Origin: Poindextera sp965277425
GTDB taxonomy: Bacteria; Pseudomonadota; Alphaproteobacteria; Caulobacterales; Caulobacteraceae
Assembly: GCA_965277425.1 (NCBI GenBank)
Contig: CBDICR010000007.1
Location: 186,001 to 250,000 of the forward strand
Direction of reading: 5' to 3'
DNA: 64,000 nt
Position 1 is the first letter of the stretch; each line of letters starts with the position of its first letter. A program made the position numbers and the translations under genes. The notes beneath the pieces are model-generated. The model ran no database searches and was not told where the DNA came from. It saw only the letters and a program-made list of their open reading frames with translations. Of the stretch, positions 42,554 through 50,733 are shown in pieces.

Positions 42554-43756
42554 ATGGACGACGCCACACCCCTCGCGCCCGTTTCCGACGACCAGCTCCG
42601 CGACGAGGTCGCCGCCTGGCTGGAGGCCAATTGGGATCCGTCCATTCGTGGAGACGCCGGCGCAACCCGCGCCTGGATCGCCAAGGTGGTGGAGGCGCGC
42701 TGGGCCGCGCCGCGCTGGCCTGTCGAGTGGTTCGGGCGCGGATTGTCTAACGAACGGGCCCGCATCGTCGAGCGCGAATTCGCCCGCGTCGGCGCGCCCG
42801 GAACCGGCCAGGATCGCACCCAGCTCTACGCCAACACCCTGCTCGCCAAGGGGACCGAGGCGCTGAAGGCCAGGCTGATCGGCCCGATCCTGCGCGGCGA
42901 GATCGTCATGTGCCTGCTCTATTCCGAGCCCGGCGCCGGGTCCGACCTGGCCGGGGTGCGCACCCGCGCCGAGCGCCAGGGCGACCGCTATGTGGTCAAC
43001 GGCCAGAAGGTCTGGACCTCGACGGCGGCCAGCGCCGACTACGGCATGCTGATCGCCCGCACCGACTGGGATGTCCCCAAGCACCAGGGCCTCAGCTTCT
43101 TCTTCCTGCCGATGAAGCAGCCGGGCGTCGAGGTGCGGCCGCTGCGCCAGATCACCGACGAGAGCCATTTTAACGAGGTCTTCCTCACCGACGCCGTCGT
43201 TCCGGCGGAAAACCTCCTGGGTGAACTCGGCCAGGGCTGGAGCGTCTTGCAGACGGCGCTGGCCTATGAGCGCTCGGTGATGGGCGAGGGCGCGCGCGGC
43301 CCGCGTTCGGGCGTCGCGGAAGCGACGGCTGAGGAGCCGCTGATCGCGCTGGCCCGCGAGGCCGGCGTGCTGGGCGATCCGACCCTGCGCCAGGAGATCG
43401 CCCGGGTCATCGCCTATAAGAAGCTGAATGCGCTGAACACCGCCCGCGCCAAGGCCGACCTGGCCCAGGGCACCTCCTCACCGGTGATGAGCCTGGGCAA
43501 GCTCGCCATGTCGCGCATTCTGCACGAGGAGGCGCGCCTGCGCACGGCCATCCTGGGCGCGGCCAGCCTGATGGAAGGGCCTGCCCACCCCCGCGCCGAG
43601 GACGCCAATTTCCTGACCCTGAACGCCTATTTCACCTCCATCGGCGGCGGCACCGACCAGATCCAGCGCAACATCATCGGCGAGCGGGTGCTGGGCCTGC
43701 CCAAGGAACCGGAGGTCGACCGCGACGTCCCCTTCCGCGAGGTGCGCGGCGGGTAG
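42554..43756 (+). CDS. Acyl-CoA dehydrogenase, beta-like partner
   Basis: A 400-residue acyl-CoA dehydrogenase starting MDDATPLAPVSDD, two bases after its partner, with GGGAGG before the ATG. The flavin-binding middle strand domain is visible in CLLYSEPGAGSDLAGVRTRAERQGDRYVVNGQKVWTSTAASADY, and the C-domain ends with YFTSIGGGTDQIQRNIIGERVLGLPKEP. It probably forms a heterotetramer with the product of the preceding gene and dehydrogenates an acyl-CoA with a bulky acyl group. The position of the catalytic acid in this subgroup cannot be fixed by eye. Confidence 0.9.
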   Translation: MDDATPLAPVSDDQLRDEVAAWLEANWDPSIRGDAGATRAWIAKVVEARWAAPRWPVEWFGRGLSNERARIVEREFARVGAPGTGQDRTQLYANTLLAKGTEALKARLIGPILRGEIVMCLLYSEPGAGSDLAGVRTRAERQGDRYVVNGQKVWTSTAASADYGMLIARTDWDVPKHQGLSFFFLPMKQPGVEVRPLRQITDESHFNEVFLTDAVVPAENLLGELGQGWSVLQTALAYERSVMGEGARGPRSGVAEATAEEPLIALAREAGVLGDPTLRQEIARVIAYKKLNALNTARAKADLAQGTSSPVMSLGKLAMSRILHEEARLRTAILGAASLMEGPAHPRAEDANFLTLNAYFTSIGGGTDQIQRNIIGERVLGLPKEPEVDRDVPFREVRGG

Positions 43757-43878
43757 CAACCGGCGTCCATCCCACGGCGGCGGCGGGAAATGTTGGGCGC
43801 GAGGGCTTTTCCTTTGCCGATCCGGCCGGTTCAAAAGGCCGTCCAGGCGGTCGAACAGGCCGCGCCAGTCCGGGCGTC

Positions 43879-45018
43879 TCACACCCGCAAAAGCCGGCCG
43901 CTCGCCGCGACGCCGACCAGCAACGCCGCCACGATCAGGAAGGCTATCGGCAGGCTGGCCACATGGGCGACCAAGCCGATGGCGGCCGGGCCGACCAGTA
44001 TGCCGGCATAGCCCAGCGTGGTGATGGCCGGCACGGCGGCGCTCTCGGGCATGGCGGTCTGGCGCCCGACGCTGCTGAACAGCACGGGCACGACATTGGA
44101 ACAGCCGGCGCCGACCAGGGCGTAGCCGACCAGGGCCACGGGCCAGGAGCCGACCAGGGTCGCCAGGGCGAAGCCCGCGGCGGCGCAAAGGCCGCCGATG
44201 AGGATGACGCGCCCGTCGCCCAGCCGGTGCACGATCCGGTCGCCGGTGAGCCGGCCGATGGTCATGGTCAGGGCGAAGGCGGCATAGCCCAGCCCGGCAT
44301 AGGCCTTGGCCATGCCGCGCACCGAGGAGAGGAAGACGGCGCTCCAGTCCAGCACCGAGCCTTCGGCCAGGAAGAGGATGAAACACAGGGCGCCGAGCCC
44401 CCAGACGACGCCGCGGGGCAGGGCGAAGGCGGGACCCTCGCCGTGCGCGCCCCGGGCCAGGAGATGCGGCGCGGCGACCGCCAGAATCACCAGGCAGAGC
44501 AGGCTGACCACCACGGCCGCAACCAGCGGCGACGCCCCCGCGCCGAGCAGGGCGGTGACCCCGACCGCGCCGACGATCCCGGCGAGGCTATAGAAGCCGT
44601 GGAAGCCCGACATCAGGCGCCGACCGCTCTCGCGCTCGACCATGATCGCCTGGATATTGACCGAGACGTCGATGGCGCCGACGCTGCCGCCGAAGACCAG
44701 CAAACCCGCCACCAGCAGCGGCGCGCTGGACGCCCAGGCCAGCACCGGCAGGGAAAGGCACAGGGCCAGCGACGCCACCACGATCACCCGCCGGCACCCG
44801 AACCGGCCGGTCAGGGCGCCGGCCGCCGGCATTGTCACGATCGACCCGCCGCCGAGGCAGAGCAGCAGAAGGCCCAGAACGCCTTCGTCGATGCCGAGCC
44901 GCGCCTTGGCGAACGGCACCAGCGGCGCCCAGCCCGCGGAGGCGAAGCCGACGATGAAGAAGACCAGCCGGGTCGAAAGGGCTTGTCGTGCGGAGGCCGC
45001 GCTTCCGCTCAATGCCAT
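43879..45018 (-). CDS. MFS transporter
   Basis: A 379-residue major facilitator protein with about twelve segments. The first segment (LVFFIVGFASAGWAPLVPFAKARLGIDEGVLGLLLLCLGGGSIVTMPAAGALTGRFGCRRVIVV) holds a motif A-like loop GRFGCRR; the C-half starts with LPRGVVWGLGALCFILFLAEGSVLDWSAVFL. The pattern, with FGGSVGAIDVSVNIQAI, is that of the FucP/YbjJ-like subgroup of sugar or small-molecule transporters. It is downstream of the acyl-CoA synthetase gene (10 bases) and so probably in one operon. Substrate unknown. Confidence 0.88.
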   Translation of the reverse strand: MALSGSAASARQALSTRLVFFIVGFASAGWAPLVPFAKARLGIDEGVLGLLLLCLGGGSIVTMPAAGALTGRFGCRRVIVVASLALCLSLPVLAWASSAPLLVAGLLVFGGSVGAIDVSVNIQAIMVERESGRRLMSGFHGFYSLAGIVGAVGVTALLGAGASPLVAAVVVSLLCLVILAVAAPHLLARGAHGEGPAFALPRGVVWGLGALCFILFLAEGSVLDWSAVFLSSVRGMAKAYAGLGYAAFALTMTIGRLTGDRIVHRLGDGRVILIGGLCAAAGFALATLVGSWPVALVGYALVGAGCSNVVPVLFSSVGRQTAMPESAAVPAITTLGYAGILVGPAAIGLVAHVASLPIAFLIVAALLVGVAASGRLLRV

Positions 45019-45028
45019 TAGGGCCGGC

Positions 45029-46645
45029 CTAGTCGGCGCCAGCCAGCGCCGCTTCCGCGACCGACTTCGCCGTCGGATAGTCGGCCTTGCCGTTGGCGGC
45101 GCGGATGGACTGGGTCGTGGCCACGATGCGCTTGGGCGTCTTGTAGCCGGCCAGCGCCTTGCGCACGTGGGCGCGCAACGCGTCCTCGTCCAGCTGATGA
45201 CCCTCGGAAAGCCTCACCACGCCGGTCACCGCCTGGCCCCACTTCTCATCCGGCAGGCCGACCACCAGGGCGTCCTCGATGGAGTGATGTGTCTTCAGCG
45301 CCTCTTCGACCTCTTCGGGAAAGACCTTCTCGCCGGCGGTGTTGATGCAGGCGCTGCCGCGGCCGAGCAGGGTCAGGGTGCCGTCGGTCTCCACGATGCA
45401 CCAGTCGCCGGGGATGGAGTAGCGCACGCCGCCGATGGTGCGGAAGGTGCGCTGGGTCTTCTCCTCGTCCTTGTAATAGCCGACCGGATTGGGCGGGCCG
45501 ATCGCCACCATGCCCGGGACGCCCGAGCCTGGCTCGACCGGATTATCGTTCTCGTCGAACACCTTGCAGCGCTCGCCGAGCACGAACTTGGCGGTCTGCA
45601 CCGCGCCGCCCTTGGCCATGATCGACATGCCCATGCCGAGCGCCTCGGAGGAGGAAAAGCCGTCGGACAGCATGGCGCCGGGCATGTGCTCCAGAAGGCC
45701 GGTCTTCACCTCCAGGCTCCACATCACGCCCGAGGAGACGATCACCGCGACGGATGAGACGTCGTACTTGCCGGGCGCGGCGTTCAGCGCATTCAGGATC
45801 GGCTTGCCGAAGGAATCGCCGACGATCACCAGGGTCTGCGGCTTGTGCGCGTCGATGGCGCGCAACAGCTCCTCAGGATCGAAGGCGCCGCTTTCCAAAA
45901 GGATGACGCAGCCGCCGCTCATCATGGTCCCCATGGAGGTCAGGAGCCCCGTGCCGTGCATCAGCGGCGGCGCCGGCAGGATGCGCCCGCCCGGTCCCGC
46001 ATTGCGAGTCATCTGGGTCAGTTCCTCGGCCGTCTCGGCGACCGGCATGCCCATCCGACGCGCCTGGGCGGTGGTGATCTCGCGCAGGTCCGCATGCGCC
46101 CACATCACGCCCTTGGGCATGCCAGTGGTGCCGCCGGTATAGATGAAGAACTGGTCCTCGCCCGAGCGCTGGATGTCCAGCGGCCCGCCATTGCCCTCGG
46201 CGGCCAGGTCCTCGAACCGCTCGGCGAAGGGGGCGACCTTGCCGTCGGGGCTGACCTCGATCCAGGTCTTCACGTTCGGCAGGCGAGGGCGGATTTCGGT
46301 GACGGCGTCGCGGAATTCCGACGAATAGACCACCGTCTGGGCGTCGGCATTGTCGAAAATGTACCAGACCTCCTGCGGCGTGTAGCGGTAGTTGACGTTC
46401 ACATGGGTCAGGCGCGCCTTCCAGCCGGCGGCCAGGGCCATCAGGTATTCGGGATGGTTGCGCATATAGATGGCGATCTTGTCTCCGGGCTTGGCGCCGC
46501 GGGCGATCAGGGCGCGGGCCAGGCTGTTGCTGGCGCGGTCGGCCTCGCCCCAGCTGATGACCCGCTCGCCATGGATGAAGGCCGGCGCGTCTGGCGGCAC
46601 GGCCAGGGCCACGGCGTCGAGAATGTCTCCGAAATTCGAAACCAT
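45029..46645 (-). CDS. Acyl-CoA synthetase (FadD19-like subgroup)
   Basis: A 538-residue AMP-forming ligase, start MVSNFGDILDAVALAVPPD at 46645. The P-loop is IYTGGTTGMPKGVMWAH, in which GGTTG replaces the usual SGTTG. The A5 region is SDGFSSSEALGMG, and AGEKVFPEEVEEAL plus ANGKADYPTAK form the C-terminal hinge and catalytic Lys. The GGTTG loop and overall arrangement recall FadD17/FadD19-like ligases that activate steroid side-chain carboxylates in actinobacteria. A steroid substrate is inference. An in-frame start at 46699 has no better site. It runs with the downstream MFS gene. Confidence 0.9.
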   Translation of the reverse strand: MVSNFGDILDAVALAVPPDAPAFIHGERVISWGEADRASNSLARALIARGAKPGDKIAIYMRNHPEYLMALAAGWKARLTHVNVNYRYTPQEVWYIFDNADAQTVVYSSEFRDAVTEIRPRLPNVKTWIEVSPDGKVAPFAERFEDLAAEGNGGPLDIQRSGEDQFFIYTGGTTGMPKGVMWAHADLREITTAQARRMGMPVAETAEELTQMTRNAGPGGRILPAPPLMHGTGLLTSMGTMMSGGCVILLESGAFDPEELLRAIDAHKPQTLVIVGDSFGKPILNALNAAPGKYDVSSVAVIVSSGVMWSLEVKTGLLEHMPGAMLSDGFSSSEALGMGMSIMAKGGAVQTAKFVLGERCKVFDENDNPVEPGSGVPGMVAIGPPNPVGYYKDEEKTQRTFRTIGGVRYSIPGDWCIVETDGTLTLLGRGSACINTAGEKVFPEEVEEALKTHHSIEDALVVGLPDEKWGQAVTGVVRLSEGHQLDEDALRAHVRKALAGYKTPKRIVATTQSIRAANGKADYPTAKSVAEAALAGAD

Positions 46646-46855
46646 CGTCCTTGCGTTCCTCTCCTGGCCGCCTTCAGGCGGGGCGGCGCTTTGCGGCATA
46701 AGTCCAACATGACGCCGGCCGGTTCAAGCCATTGTGCGCCTTGACCTCGCGGCGCCTTGTTCCACCTGTCGAAACCGGCCGGCTTTGAGCTGGCGAAGGC
46801 TTGCCGAGGCACATAAGGGCTTCCGTCAGACGGCGAACGCGACGAGAGGCGAGGC

Positions 46856-47869
46856 ATGAGAACCATCCGGATCTGCGCGGCGGCGCTCCTGGCCCTGGCC
46901 TTGGGCGCGGGTTCAGCCTGGGCGCAGGGGGCCTGCTACGTCCAGACCCCGGTCAAGGTGACCCTCGCGCCCCCCAAGGCCGAGACCATCGGCGGCCGGC
47001 CCGTACTCCGGTTCATCCCACCGCACCCGAAGGGCGTGATCTACCTGTTCCACGGCACGGGCGGCTCGGAGAAGTTCGCGCTGCGGCTGGAGACGGTGCG
47101 CACGCTCGCTCCGCTGGTCGCCGCCGGCTACGGCTATGTCGCGGCCCCATCGGCCGATCGCACCAATCCGATCCGCTGGAAGGTGGACGATGCGGGCGCC
47201 GCGTCGAACCCGGACATCGCCTACATGCTGGCGCTGCACGCGGCGCTGATCGCCAGGGGCGAGATCACCGCCAAGACGCCCGTCTTCACCATGGGCATGT
47301 CAAATGGCGGCGCCTTCGCCAACCTGTTCGCCAGCGTCGCCAAGCGGCAGCACCTGCCGGTCGCGGCCGTCGCCGACTATATGGGCCCGTTCCCGCCGGC
47401 GCTGAGGGCGCTGGTGAGCGACCCGAAGACCTATCCGCCGACTATGGTCATCACCTCGCGCAACGACGGCTATGTGAACACCGACCGCAATCTAGCCGTC
47501 GTCGCGAGCCTCGTGGCGGGCGGCGCGCCCATGCAGACGCATCTCAATCTCGAGCATCCGGTCTGCGCCGACACCTTCGCGGTGATTCCCGGCCTGTCGG
47601 CCGCCCAGCGTGAGACGCTGGTCGCCAAGACCCTGCCCGCGGCGGGGCTGATCGATGCGGCCGGTAAGCGGACGGCGTTCCTCGCCGACAAGGTGATCAT
47701 GCCCGCCGACATGGACGACGTGCGCCGGCGGCTCGCCTCGGCGCCGCAGGGCCGCGAGGTCACCGACATGCTGATGGTCGCCTGGGCCGCGCACGAGATG
47801 CGCTCCGACTACGCCAGCCAGCAACTGGCCCTGTTCGATGCGGCGACGACGAATATGGCGCCGCGCTGA
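46856..47869 (+). CDS. Secreted alpha/beta hydrolase
   Basis: A 337-residue exported hydrolase. The signal peptide is MRTIRICAAALLALALGAGSAWAQ. The oxyanion loop is YLFHGTGGSEKF, nucleophile Ser is in FTMGMSNGGAFAN, and Asp in VITSRNDGYVNTD is the probable acid; the third residue, His, is likely in WAAHEMRSDY near the C-terminus. It resembles polyhydroxybutyrate depolymerase-like or dienelactone hydrolase-like esterases. A periplasmic esterase could free the substrate used by the cytoplasmic acyl-CoA enzymes around it. Divergent from the acyl-CoA synthetase gene. Confidence 0.8.
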   Translation: MRTIRICAAALLALALGAGSAWAQGACYVQTPVKVTLAPPKAETIGGRPVLRFIPPHPKGVIYLFHGTGGSEKFALRLETVRTLAPLVAAGYGYVAAPSADRTNPIRWKVDDAGAASNPDIAYMLALHAALIARGEITAKTPVFTMGMSNGGAFANLFASVAKRQHLPVAAVADYMGPFPPALRALVSDPKTYPPTMVITSRNDGYVNTDRNLAVVASLVAGGAPMQTHLNLEHPVCADTFAVIPGLSAAQRETLVAKTLPAAGLIDAAGKRTAFLADKVIMPADMDDVRRRLASAPQGREVTDMLMVAWAAHEMRSDYASQQLALFDAATTNMAPR

Positions 47870-48006
47870 CCAGCGATCGCCGCAAAGGTTTTCGCGCCGG
47901 CGCGGATTGAACGCCCGGACGCCTCGGCCGCGGCGTCCACCTCGTGCTGGTTTTCCGGAAGTCTGGCGCCTATCGTGGTGTGCGAGGCTTCCCGGGAGGA
48001 CACGGT

Positions 48007-48846
48007 TTGGACTTCAAAGACATCATCTACGCCGTCGAGGGCCCGCTCGGCGTCATCACCCTGAACCGGCCAGGCTATCGCAACGCCCAGGGCTACCGGA
48101 TGCTGGACGAGATCGACCTGGCCTTTGGCCTGGCCAGGACGAATGAGGCGGTGCGGGTGGTGATCGTGCGCGGCGCGGGCGGGGTCTTCTCCACCGGCCA
48201 CGACCTCGGCACGCCGGACGGGATGGACTATCGCAAGGCGCTGGGCGCCAAGCCCGGCATCGAGACCTATGACCAGTTCAAGCGCTACAATCTCGACCTC
48301 TTGCTAGCCTGGCGCAATTTTCCCAAGCCGACGATCGCCATGGTCGAGGGCTACTGCATCTATGCCGGCTGGATGCTGGCCGCGGCCATGGACGTGGTGC
48401 TCGCGGCCGACAGCGCCGAATTCCTCGGCGGCTTCGTCGAGTACAACACCATCCCCTGGGACATCGGCGTGCGCCGGGCCAAGGAGTTGGTGTTCGAAAG
48501 CCGTTTCATCAGCGCCGACGAGGCGGCCAGGTTCGGCCTGGTCAACCGGGTCTTGCCGCTGGCGGAGCTGGAGCGGGAGACCTTCGCCTATGCGCGGCGG
48601 GTGGCGGAAAACAGCCCCGAGGCGCTGCGCATGGCCAAGATCCAGATGAACAAGGCCCAGGACGTCCAGGGCTTCACCAACGCTGTCGAGGACAGCCTCG
48701 GCGACTATCAGGCGATGATGCACATGCCCGGCTCGGTCATGCGGATGGAGGGCGAGCGGCGGCTGCTCACCGTCGATCTGGCGGTGAAGGGCAAGCGCGG
48801 CGAGCGGTTCGGGCTGACCCCGGCCGGACAAGACAAGGCGAGCTGA
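48007..48846 (+). CDS. Enoyl-CoA hydratase/isomerase family protein
   Basis: A 279-residue crotonase-fold enzyme from TTG at 48007 with GGGAGGA at spacing six. The family marks are GVITLNRPGYRNAQ, VRVVIVRGAGGVFSTGHDLG (oxyanion hole), KPTIAMVEGYCIYAGWMLAAAMDVVLAADSAEFLGGF and LVNRVLPLAELE. The catalytic Glu pair typical of hydratases is not certain, so isomerase or hydrolase action is possible. The stop overlaps the ATG of the next gene by one base (TGATG), which indicates co-translation with the AcuI-like reductase. Confidence 0.88.
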   Translation: MDFKDIIYAVEGPLGVITLNRPGYRNAQGYRMLDEIDLAFGLARTNEAVRVVIVRGAGGVFSTGHDLGTPDGMDYRKALGAKPGIETYDQFKRYNLDLLLAWRNFPKPTIAMVEGYCIYAGWMLAAAMDVVLAADSAEFLGGFVEYNTIPWDIGVRRAKELVFESRFISADEAARFGLVNRVLPLAELERETFAYARRVAENSPEALRMAKIQMNKAQDVQGFTNAVEDSLGDYQAMMHMPGSVMRMEGERRLLTVDLAVKGKRGERFGLTPAGQDKAS

Positions 48847-49841
48847 TGACCGACAGCTTCCGCGCCATCCGCCTGTTCAAGACCGAGACCGGCCAGGAGA
48901 CCCGTTTCCTCGACCTGACCGACGCCGACCTGATGGAGGGCGATGTCGATGTGCGGGTCGACTATTCCACCCTCAACTTCAAGGACGGCCTGGCGCTGAC
49001 CGGCAAGTCGCCGGTGGTGCGGGTCTGGCCGCTGACGCCCGGGATCGACTTCGCCGGCGTGGTCGAGGCCTCGACCCATGCCGGGTTCAAACCCGGCGAC
49101 CGGGTGGTGCTGAACGGCTGGGGCGTCGGCGAGACCCACCACGGCGGCTATGCCCAGAAGGCCAGGGTCAAGGGCGACTGGCTGGTCAAGCTGCCCGAGG
49201 TCCTTTCGACCGCCCACGCCATGGCCATCGGCACCGCCGGCTACACCGCCATGCTCTGCGTCATGGCCCTGGAGCGCCAGGGCGTGACCCCAGACAAGGG
49301 CGACATCGTCGTCACCGGCGCGGCCGGCGGGGTGGGCAGCGTCGCCATCGCGCTCCTGTCGAAGCTCGGCTACCGCGTCGTCGCCTCGACCGGCCGCAAG
49401 GAGGCCGAGAGCGGCTACCTGACCGGCCTCGGCGTGGCCGAGATCATCGATCGGGCCGAACTGTCCGCGCCCGGCCGGCCGCTGGCGCGCGAGCGCTGGG
49501 CGGGCGGGGTGGACGCCGTCGGCAGCCATACCCTGGCCAATGTGCTGGCGCAGATTCGCTATGGCGGCGCGGTGGCGGCCTGCGGCCTGGCCCAGGGCCT
49601 GGACCTGCCCGGTTCGGTGGCGCCCTTCATCCTGCGCGGCGTGACCCTGGCCGGCATCGATTCGGTCATGTGCCCGACGCCGCGCCGGGCCGAAGCGTGG
49701 GCGCGGCTGGCCAGGGACCTCGACCTCGACTTGCTCGATGCGATGACCGAGCGCGCGGTCTTGAACGACCTGCCGGCGCTGGCCGACTCAATCCTCGCCG
49801 GCCAGGTGCGCGGGCGGGTGGTGGTGGACGTCAATCGCTAG
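48846..49841 (+). CDS. AcuI/YhdH-like acrylyl-CoA reductase family oxidoreductase
   Basis: A 331-residue NADPH-dependent MDR enzyme of the AcuI/YhdH group. FRAIRLFKTETGQETRFLDL, VDYSTLNFKDGLALTGKSPVVRVWPLTPGIDFAGVV and WGVGETHHGGYAQKARV are the hallmark N-terminal regions, followed by the nucleotide loop VTGAAGGVGSVAIALLSKLGYRVVASTGR. AcuI reduces acryloyl-CoA to propanoyl-CoA; it can serve propionate-yielding or detoxification steps. Here it follows a crotonase gene, so removal of a reactive enoyl-CoA intermediate is a reasonable role. Confidence 0.92.
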   Translation: MTDSFRAIRLFKTETGQETRFLDLTDADLMEGDVDVRVDYSTLNFKDGLALTGKSPVVRVWPLTPGIDFAGVVEASTHAGFKPGDRVVLNGWGVGETHHGGYAQKARVKGDWLVKLPEVLSTAHAMAIGTAGYTAMLCVMALERQGVTPDKGDIVVTGAAGGVGSVAIALLSKLGYRVVASTGRKEAESGYLTGLGVAEIIDRAELSAPGRPLARERWAGGVDAVGSHTLANVLAQIRYGGAVAACGLAQGLDLPGSVAPFILRGVTLAGIDSVMCPTPRRAEAWARLARDLDLDLLDAMTERAVLNDLPALADSILAGQVRGRVVVDVNR

Positions 49842-49854
49842 TGCGGCGCCGGCC

Positions 49855-50733
49855 TCAGTCGGTGCCGTAGCTCTCGATCAGCTCATAGACCTTGTCGCGA
49901 TCCAGGCCGTTTGCGGGCGCGGCCTGAAGCTGCTGTTCGGCCTCGAACGACCAGGGCGTCGAGGCGTCGCGCGCCAGGGTGGCCGCCTCGGCCGCGGTGC
50001 GAATCTCCGGGTCGGCGAGGCCGTCGAACGAGGTTTCGGCCGGGGGCGCTGAGTCCACGGCGGTGACCGCGGCGTCCATGGACCGCGGCGTCGAGTCGCT
50101 GGCGGTGATGCGGTAGGCGCCGGGGCTCAGCGTCACGTTCGGCAGCACCACGTCATGGTCTGTGCTGGTCTGGGAGGCGGCGACGGCGCCGTGGGCGTCG
50201 CGGATCTCGACCCTGTACGGCGCCTCGCCGCCGACCAGCCTCACCAACAGGGTCCGATCGCCGGCCCGAACCTGCTGACCGCCCGTGCTGAGGGCCGGCA
50301 AAGCAAAACCGAAGTCGTCGCCCGCGCCCTTGAGGCGCACGTTCCACGGCAGGCGCTTCATGTCGGGCATGACCTGGTCGTTCAGGGCGCTATAGGCGTT
50401 GCTGAGCACGCTCGGCGCGCCGCTGCGGGCGGGCACCGTATAGGCGGCGGTATGGTCGATCCTGACCGGGCCCTTGCCGTCGATGGACAGCACCACATAG
50501 GTGGCGCCGACCGCGCTGACCGTATCGTTGCGGCAGACCACCTCCAGCACTCTTGGGCGGGTCACCGTCGAGGTCGCGCCGGCCTCGCTGCGGGTGATGA
50601 CGACGTCCTGGGCGCGGCCCTCGATGCGGACGATGACGCCCGCGCCGGCGCAGGCGTGCGCCAGACCGGCCCAGCCGGCCGCGGTTAGGGCGATCGCCGC
50701 CATCGCGGGCGCTCGAGTCAAAAGTCTAGCCAT
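49855..50733 (-). CDS. Secreted protein of the adhesin-CHAT operon
   Basis: A 292-residue exported protein starting MARLLTRAPAMAAIALTAAG with a Sec signal ending near LAHA. The mature N-terminus (GVIVRIEGRAQDVVITRSEAG, then VVCRNDTVSAVGATYVVLSIDG) is beta-rich and resembles FecR-like periplasmic domains, and a second beta-domain follows (LLVRLVGGEAPYRVEIRDAHG, LSPGAYRITASDS). The C-terminus is helical (FEAEQQLQAAPANGLDRDKVYELIESYG). The ATG overlaps the end of the CHASE2 gene by eight bases, so it is the last gene of the operon. The earlier in-frame start at 50790 lies inside the CHASE2 gene and is rejected. Confidence 0.7.
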   Translation of the reverse strand: MARLLTRAPAMAAIALTAAGWAGLAHACAGAGVIVRIEGRAQDVVITRSEAGATSTVTRPRVLEVVCRNDTVSAVGATYVVLSIDGKGPVRIDHTAAYTVPARSGAPSVLSNAYSALNDQVMPDMKRLPWNVRLKGAGDDFGFALPALSTGGQQVRAGDRTLLVRLVGGEAPYRVEIRDAHGAVAASQTSTDHDVVLPNVTLSPGAYRITASDSTPRSMDAAVTAVDSAPPAETSFDGLADPEIRTAAEAATLARDASTPWSFEAEQQLQAAPANGLDRDKVYELIESYGTD

